Both the position numbers and the translations under genes were made by a program. A stretch of 17,425 nt of DNA from CAYLJO01 sp964383905 (GTDB lineage Bacteria > Acidobacteriota > Blastocatellia > Pyrinomonadales > Pyrinomonadaceae), in contig CAYLJO010000126.1 of assembly GCA_964383905.1 (NCBI GenBank), positions 1 to 17,425 on the forward strand, given 5' to 3'. A model generated the notes under the pieces. That model was not told where the DNA came from. It saw nothing but the letters and a program-made list of their open reading frames with translations, and made no database searches. Positions within the stretch are counted from its first letter, which is position 1, and every line of letters begins with the position of its first letter. Positions 13,347 through 17,425 of this stretch are shown piece after piece.

Positions 13347-14654
13347 GTGATCGAAATCATACACAGCGGAGAAAAGGAGCGTCGCCGGGGTAAGCTGGCG
13401 CGTATTGCGGGGCGCAACGTGGCTTTCGACGCAGAGTTGATGCGTTCTGTTGCCGAGATCATCACGGACGTGCGCCGTCGTGGCGACGCCGCACTGATTG
13501 ACTACACGAAACGCTTCGACGGCGTGCATTTAGGACAAGGTGATCTGCGGATTGATAAAGAGAGCCTGCGCCGCTCTGCCGCGCGCGTTGACAAGGCTGT
13601 GCTCGAAGCTTTGCGTGAGTCAATTAAGAGGGTTCGCGCTTTTCACCAGCGCGAACGTGAGGAATCCTGGGAAATGGAAGTAGGGTGTGGCGTTCGCCTC
13701 GGCCAGCGTGTGACGCCCATCGAGCGCGCGGGGCTCTACGTTCCGGGTGGAACTGCCAGCTACCCGTCGTCGGTCGTGATGAACGTCGTGCCCGCGCAAG
13801 TCGCGGGGGTAAGGCGTATTATTGTCGCGACGCCCCCGCGCACACTTGCGGAAACTCCGGCGGTGGCCGCCGCCCTGCTTGAACTGGACGTCACAGAGAT
13901 TTACGCGGTAGGTGGAGCGCAGGCGATTGCTGCGTTGGCCTATGGAACAGAGACGGTGCCGCGCGTGGACAAGATTACGGGCCCTGGAAACAAGTATGTC
14001 GCGGCGGCCAAGAAACTGGTGTTCGGCGCAGCCGGCATTGATTCGATTGCCGGGCCGAGCGAGGTAGTGGTCATTGCGGATGAAGCGGCGCGGGCAGACT
14101 TCGTCGCGGCCGACCTTTTAGCACAGTCCGAACATGGCGAAGACGCCTCGGCAGTGCTCGTGACGACCAGCGCGGCGCTGGCCGCCGAAGTCGCCGCCGA
14201 AATTACGCGACAAGCGCAAAGTCTTCCGCGCCGCGCTGTGATTGAAAGCTCGCTGGCGCAATACGGTGCGATTATCGTCGTGGACGAGATTGGAGAAGCG
14301 TGCGCGGTGGTGAACGAACTTGCGCCGGAGCACCTGGAAATCATCACGCGCGACGACGAGGCGGTAGCCGCGCGCGTGTATCATGCCGGCGCAATCTTTT
14401 TCGGCTCGCACACACCGGAAGCGGTCGGCGACTACTTCGCAGGGCCGAACCATGTGCTGCCGACAGGCGGGGCGTCGCGCTTTTCTTCGGCCCTCGGCGT
14501 CTATGATTTCGTTCGGCGCACCAGCATACTCCGCTATACGCCTGACGAACTGGCGCGGACGGCCCGCATGATCGCTACGCTCGCCCACGCAGAGGGTCTT
14601 GATGCGCACGCTCGATCCGCGCTGATACGGCTTGAAAAAGGTAGTAATCAGTAG
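13347..14654 (+). CDS. hisD: histidinol dehydrogenase
   Basis: HisD oxidises L-histidinol to L-histidine in two NAD-dependent steps, the last reactions of the pathway, and is a zinc enzyme acting in the cytoplasm. The protein has 435 residues, the normal length. The signature runs from ITGPGNKYVAAAKKLVFG (210-227) through IAGPSEVVVIAD. Zinc ligands matching the E. coli enzyme are visible as Q260, H263 (AQSEHGED), D362 (VGDYFAGPNH) and H421 (LDAHAR). The catalytic Glu-His pair is E328/H329 (APEHLEI). GTG start with an excellent GGAGGAAGG site, 30 bases after the attenuator hairpin. The last residues (GSNQ) are coded by the beginning of a heptad repeat. Confidence 0.97.
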   Translation: MIEIIHSGEKERRRGKLARIAGRNVAFDAELMRSVAEIITDVRRRGDAALIDYTKRFDGVHLGQGDLRIDKESLRRSAARVDKAVLEALRESIKRVRAFHQREREESWEMEVGCGVRLGQRVTPIERAGLYVPGGTASYPSSVVMNVVPAQVAGVRRIIVATPPRTLAETPAVAAALLELDVTEIYAVGGAQAIAALAYGTETVPRVDKITGPGNKYVAAAKKLVFGAAGIDSIAGPSEVVVIADEAARADFVAADLLAQSEHGEDASAVLVTTSAALAAEVAAEITRQAQSLPRRAVIESSLAQYGAIIVVDEIGEACAVVNELAPEHLEIITRDDEAVAARVYHAGAIFFGSHTPEAVGDYFAGPNHVLPTGGASRFSSALGVYDFVRRTSILRYTPDELARTARMIATLAHAEGLDAHARSALIRLEKGSNQ

Positions 14655-14663
14655 TCAGTAGTT
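14644..14663 (+). repeat. heptad repeat TCAGTAG, left block
   Basis: TCAGTAG occurs twice in tandem within AATCAGTAGTCAGTAGTTAG, overlapping the hisD stop codon. The block at 14769-14802 carries the same type of unit in the opposite orientation. Confidence 0.6.
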
Positions 14664-14755
14664 AGAGCCCCTAACAAAACCCCATTTTCGGGGAGGAGTA
14701 GTTTTCAATTCCTCAGAGTTTTAGGCTGTTTCTGAGGTTTTGTTAGGCGCTCTTA
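14662..14755. repeat. 94-bp inverted-repeat (MITE-like) element between hisD and hisC
   Basis: The arms TTAGAGCCCCTAACAAAACC (14662-14681) and 14736-14755 are inverted copies matching at 18 of 20 positions. The inner 12 bases are perfect. Trinucleotide TTA flanks the arm cores on both sides and could be a target duplication. Inside are a CCCC/GGGG mini-hairpin (14680-14693) and CCTCAGA/TCTGAGG (14711-14717/14731-14737). There is no coding sequence. It may be a mobile palindromic repeat or an intra-operon RNA structure. Confidence 0.6.
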
Positions 14756-14768
14756 GTATCTTAGCTTT

Positions 14769-14802
14769 TGATTGCTGATAACTGATTGCTGATTGCTAAT
14801 CA
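14769..14802 (-). repeat. heptad repeat GATTGCT/TCAGCAA, right block
   Basis: GATTGCT units repeat in TGATTGCTGATAACTGATTG followed by CTGATTGCTAATCA. On the minus strand they read TCAGCAATCAG, the same family as the left block, so the two blocks are inverted around the 94-bp element. The block ends within about ten bases of the hisC start. Confidence 0.6.
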
Positions 14803-14808
14803 CTATGT

Positions 14809-15879
14809 ATGTTCGATTCACTATCTAAAATCAAACCGCGCGTGCGCGAGCTTCGCGCATACACGCTAACGCCTGACCGCGCGTCGGTTAAGATCAATCA
14901 GAACGAGAATCCGTGGGATGCGCCTCTGGCAGTTAAGCAAGAGAGTTTGCGGCGCTTACGCGAACGCGCATGGTCGCGCTACCCGGATTTTGTGCCCGCG
15001 AGCTTGCACGAACATCTGGCCACCTTCGCGGGGTGGAAGCCCGAAGGAATTATCGCCGGTAACGGGTCGAACGAGCTGATCCAAGCGCTTTTGATGGTGA
15101 CGGCCGGAGAGGGAAAGCGGGTGCTCATCTCCGAGCCAACTTTCGCGCTCTACAGGCAAGTGACGACGGTGCTCGGCGGGGATGTTCTGAGTGTGCCGCT
15201 AGCGCCGGAATTAACTTATGATGTGGACGCCCTCAGGGAAACGATCAAAGCAAAAACCCCTGATGTCGTGATTATCTGCTCGCCCAACAATCCGACGGGC
15301 TGTCGCATTGATGACCGCGACCTCACCTCGCTGCTTGAGACGACGCGGGGTCTCATCGCGGTGGATGAAGCCTATTTCGAGTTTGCGCAGCATACGGTCG
15401 TGCCGCTCCTTGAAGAGCACCGGAACCTCGTCGTGTTTCGCACCTTCTCGAAGGCGATGGCGATGGCTGCCTTACGTGTGGGCTACCTGCTGGCTGCGCC
15501 GGAACTTGTGCGCGAAGTTGGCAAGGCCGTGCTGCCTTATAATCTCAACGCCATCTCGCAAACAATTGCCGAGACGGCCGTCGAGATGTACCAGTCGGAG
15601 CTTCGACCCTTGGTTCAGCGAATCATCGCCGAGCGCGAGCGGCTGGAATCGGAATTAAGAAAAATAGACGGACTCACGCCCGTGCCCTCGCGGGCGAACT
15701 TTATGATTGTCCGCTCGCGTATTGAGCCGCGCCGTGTCTTTGCGGAGTTGCTGCGGCGGGACATTCTGGTGCGCGATGTGAGCGGCTACCCGATGCTGCG
15801 CGACTACTTTCGCGTGAGTGTTGGCACGCCTCGAGAGAATGATCTGCTGCTCGCGGCGCTGCGGGAAATTTTTGTTTGA
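14809..15879 (+). CDS. hisC: histidinol-phosphate aminotransferase
   Basis: HisC is a pyridoxal-phosphate enzyme that transfers an amino group from glutamate to imidazole acetol phosphate, giving L-histidinol phosphate. The protein has 356 residues, the normal length for a fold-type I class II aminotransferase. NQNENPWDAP (30-39) is the substrate-binding N-terminus, and GNGSNELIQ (84-92) the cofactor phosphate site. CSPNNPTG (157-164) and VDEAYFEF (185-192) hold N161 and D186 of the cofactor pocket. TFSKAMAMAALRVGY has K215 as the Schiff-base lysine. RVSVGTPREND near the C-terminus binds the substrate carboxylate or phosphate. The ATG lies right after heptad repeats and has no Shine-Dalgarno sequence, unlike hisD and hisB, so its translation may be weak or coupled in some other way. 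Confidence 0.95.
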   Translation: MFDSLSKIKPRVRELRAYTLTPDRASVKINQNENPWDAPLAVKQESLRRLRERAWSRYPDFVPASLHEHLATFAGWKPEGIIAGNGSNELIQALLMVTAGEGKRVLISEPTFALYRQVTTVLGGDVLSVPLAPELTYDVDALRETIKAKTPDVVIICSPNNPTGCRIDDRDLTSLLETTRGLIAVDEAYFEFAQHTVVPLLEEHRNLVVFRTFSKAMAMAALRVGYLLAAPELVREVGKAVLPYNLNAISQTIAETAVEMYQSELRPLVQRIIAERERLESELRKIDGLTPVPSRANFMIVRSRIEPRRVFAELLRRDILVRDVSGYPMLRDYFRVSVGTPRENDLLLAALREIFV

Positions 15880-15941
15880 GGAAATTAAGGCTTCGAGACT
15901 TCAAATCTGGTGTTGAATCTGCCGGCCTTGAGGAAACAGTG

Positions 15942-16544
15942 ATGAGCACACAACTGCAAACGCGCGTCGGGCAAGTCACGCGGAAGACGAAAGAGACGGA
16001 GATACGTGTTGAGGTCAACCTGGACGGGAGCGGTCGGGTGCGCGTCCATACCGGCGTCGCATTTCTCGATCATATGCTTGAGCTGTTCGCGCGGCACGGT
16101 CTTTTCGACCTAGAGGTTGAGTGTCGCGGCGATCTGGAGATAGACGATCACCATTCGGTTGAGGATGTTGCGATCTCGATGGGCCAAGCGATAGCGCAGG
16201 CCCTCGGCGACAAGGCGGGCATCGCACGCTATGGCGCGACGATTGTACCGATGGACGAGGCGCTTTGCCGCGCCGTCATCGATCTGTCGGGCCGTTTTTA
16301 TTTGGTTTATGGAGTTAAGACGCGGCGGGATCGGATCGGCAACTTCTCCGTCGAGTTGGCCGAACACTTCTGGCGCTCGTTCGCCGATGCCGCGCGCTGC
16401 AACCTACATATAGACTGTTTACGCGGGCGCAACACTCATCACATTCTCGAAGGGACATTCAAGGCAACGGCACGCGCGCTGCGGCAAGCCGTCGAACGCG
16501 ACCCGCGCATCGAGGGCGTTTTGAGCACAAAAGGAGTTTTGTAA
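15942..16544 (+). CDS. hisB: imidazoleglycerol-phosphate dehydratase
   Basis: HisB removes water from imidazole glycerol phosphate to give imidazole acetol phosphate, the substrate of HisC. The protein has 200 residues from ATG 15942, the usual length for the monofunctional enzyme; no histidinol-phosphatase domain is fused. The two manganese-binding HHxxE motifs are present: DDHHSVEDV (H70, H71, E74) and NTHHILEGTFKA (H166, H167, E170). GVAFLDHMLELFARHG (38-53) is also characteristic. The start was chosen for its GAGGAAA site about nine bases upstream and the family N-terminus; the frame is open further upstream into the hisC stop. The separate histidinol-phosphatase of the pathway is not in this window. 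Confidence 0.96.
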   Translation: MSTQLQTRVGQVTRKTKETEIRVEVNLDGSGRVRVHTGVAFLDHMLELFARHGLFDLEVECRGDLEIDDHHSVEDVAISMGQAIAQALGDKAGIARYGATIVPMDEALCRAVIDLSGRFYLVYGVKTRRDRIGNFSVELAEHFWRSFADAARCNLHIDCLRGRNTHHILEGTFKATARALRQAVERDPRIEGVLSTKGVL

Positions 16545-16549
16545 GAATC

Positions 16550-17176
16550 TTGGCGTGCGTAGCAATCATTGACTACGGTGTCGGTAATTTGCGCTCCGTC
16601 GAAAAGGCTTTCGAGGCGATGGGGACCGGTGCGCGCGTAAGCGGCGACGAGCGCGTCTTACGCGAAGCCGAAAGACTAGTGCTGCCCGGCGTCGGCGCGT
16701 TCGGCGCGTGCATGCGCGCTCTCGCCGAGCGCGGTCTTGACAATCTCGTTCGTGAACGTGTGGCCGAAGGGACGCCGCTGCTGGGCGTATGCGTGGGAAT
16801 GCAAATGCTTTTTGAAGAATCCGAGGAGTTCGGGCATACAGCCGGACTTGGCTTGTTGCGCGGTCGCGTTCGCCGCTTCGCCAATGATCTGCGCGTACCA
16901 CAGGTCGGCTGGAATCAGGTACGCCAGCGGTATCCACACCCTCTGCTGGCCGATATTGAAGATTCGGCCTTCTTTTACTTCGTCCACTCATACTACTGTG
17001 ATGCGGCGGACGAAAGTGTGGTGCTCGGCGAGACGGACTATGGCACAACCTACGCTTCGGTGGTCGCCCACAGGAACATCTACGGCGTGCAGTTTCATCC
17101 CGAGAAAAGTCAGGCATCAGGCTTAAAGCTGCTGCGGAACTTCGCGCAGGGAGAGTTCACACCGCCGCGCAACTAA
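16550..17176 (+). CDS. hisH: imidazole glycerol phosphate synthase, glutamine amidotransferase subunit
   Basis: HisH hydrolyses glutamine and channels ammonia to HisF to form imidazole glycerol phosphate and AICAR. The protein has 208 residues. It is a class I amidotransferase: the nucleophile is C81 in LLGVCVGMQMLFE, and the other triad members are H183 and E185 in GVQFHPEKSQ. VPQVGWNQV (117-125) and FYFVHSYYC (142-150) are typical of HisH. The N-terminus IIDYGVGNLRSVEKAFE fits the family, so the TTG at 16550 is the likely start, 5 bases after the hisB stop, with AAAGGAG about 14 bases upstream inside the hisB end. Coupled translation is probable. hisF follows after 9 bases. Confidence 0.95.
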   Translation: MACVAIIDYGVGNLRSVEKAFEAMGTGARVSGDERVLREAERLVLPGVGAFGACMRALAERGLDNLVRERVAEGTPLLGVCVGMQMLFEESEEFGHTAGLGLLRGRVRRFANDLRVPQVGWNQVRQRYPHPLLADIEDSAFFYFVHSYYCDAADESVVLGETDYGTTYASVVAHRNIYGVQFHPEKSQASGLKLLRNFAQGEFTPPRN

Positions 17177-17185
17177 ATATTGACG

Positions 17186-17425
17186 ATGCTTGCGAAACGT
17201 ATCATTCCATGTCTCGACGTTGACCATGGTCGGGTGGTCAAAGGCATACGCTTTGTGTCGCTCGTCGATGCCGGTGATCCGGTCGAGCAGGGGCGGCGTT
17301 ACGACGCGGAGGGCGCGGACGAGCTGACGTTTCTGGACATCACAGCGTCGTCGGATAAACGCGCAATTGTCGCCGAACTGGTGCGGCGCGTGGCCGATCA
17401 GGTCTTTATTCCTTTCACGGTCGGC
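17186..17425 (+). CDS. hisF: imidazole glycerol phosphate synthase, cyclase subunit (N-terminal part)
   Basis: HisF uses ammonia from HisH to close the imidazole ring of the ribulotide intermediate. The first 80 residues are visible and the gene leaves the window at the right. MLAKRIIPCLDVDHGRVVKG (1-20) holds the catalytic D11 and K19. GRRYDAEGADELTFLDITAS (about 36-55) is the conserved second and third beta-alpha unit of the TIM barrel. IPFTVG begins the phosphate-binding strand. The start is ATG, 9 bases after the hisH stop. hisA, often between hisH and hisF, is not there, so HisA is encoded downstream or elsewhere. Confidence 0.96.
   Translation, partial: MLAKRIIPCLDVDHGRVVKGIRFVSLVDAGDPVEQGRRYDAEGADELTFLDITASSDKRAIVAELVRRVADQVFIPFTVG

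Overview
The window looks like chromosomal sequence of a moderately GC-rich free-living bacterium, taken from a draft assembly: a run of exactly 100 N at 2623-2722 is a scaffold gap. Gene content and the style of the intergenic repeats (polypurine AAAGGCAAAAGG-type units, heptameric TCAGYAR-type units) suggest Acidobacteriota, perhaps Blastocatellia. This placement is an impression, not something one marker proves. No tRNA, rRNA, CRISPR array, transposase or phage gene was seen.

Layout. 1-2787 is read mostly leftward: the N-terminus of an HtrA/DegP-type protease, a small DUF5658-like membrane protein, a serine O-acetyltransferase, a small unknown protein, and a heavy-metal-associated (HMA) protein cut by the gap. 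2979-5799 is read rightward: prmC, murA and a HIT-family protein. A perfect 34-bp palindrome separates these from a convergent AI-2E family transporter (5855-6988). 7299-9635 is a looser accessory stretch: an isolated SAM methyltransferase, a secreted protein, a decayed pckA fragment and a small helical ORF. A transglutaminase-like protein (9887-10540) converges on a leftward pair, a DMT/EamA exporter and an unusual protein with a C-terminal [2Fe-2S] domain (10647-12553).

From about 13089 to the end lies a histidine biosynthesis operon: hisD, hisC, hisB, hisH and the start of hisF. It begins with a complete ribosome-mediated attenuator: a sigma70-like promoter, a 30-codon leader ORF with six His codons among codons 7-19, an 11-bp antiterminator pairing and a 16-bp GC-rich terminator hairpin with a T-rich tail, just before hisD. 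Stalling at His codons under histidine shortage would favour the antiterminator; completed translation would favour the terminator. This is the best-supported regulatory system in the window and the one most worth following up.

Other points of interest are a 94-bp inverted-repeat element framed by oppositely oriented heptad repeats between hisD and hisC, polypurine repeats that have become the coded C-terminus of the EamA protein, the pckA relic, and two poorly characterised proteins: the Cys/His/Asp transglutaminase-like one and the one with a C-terminal ferredoxin domain.
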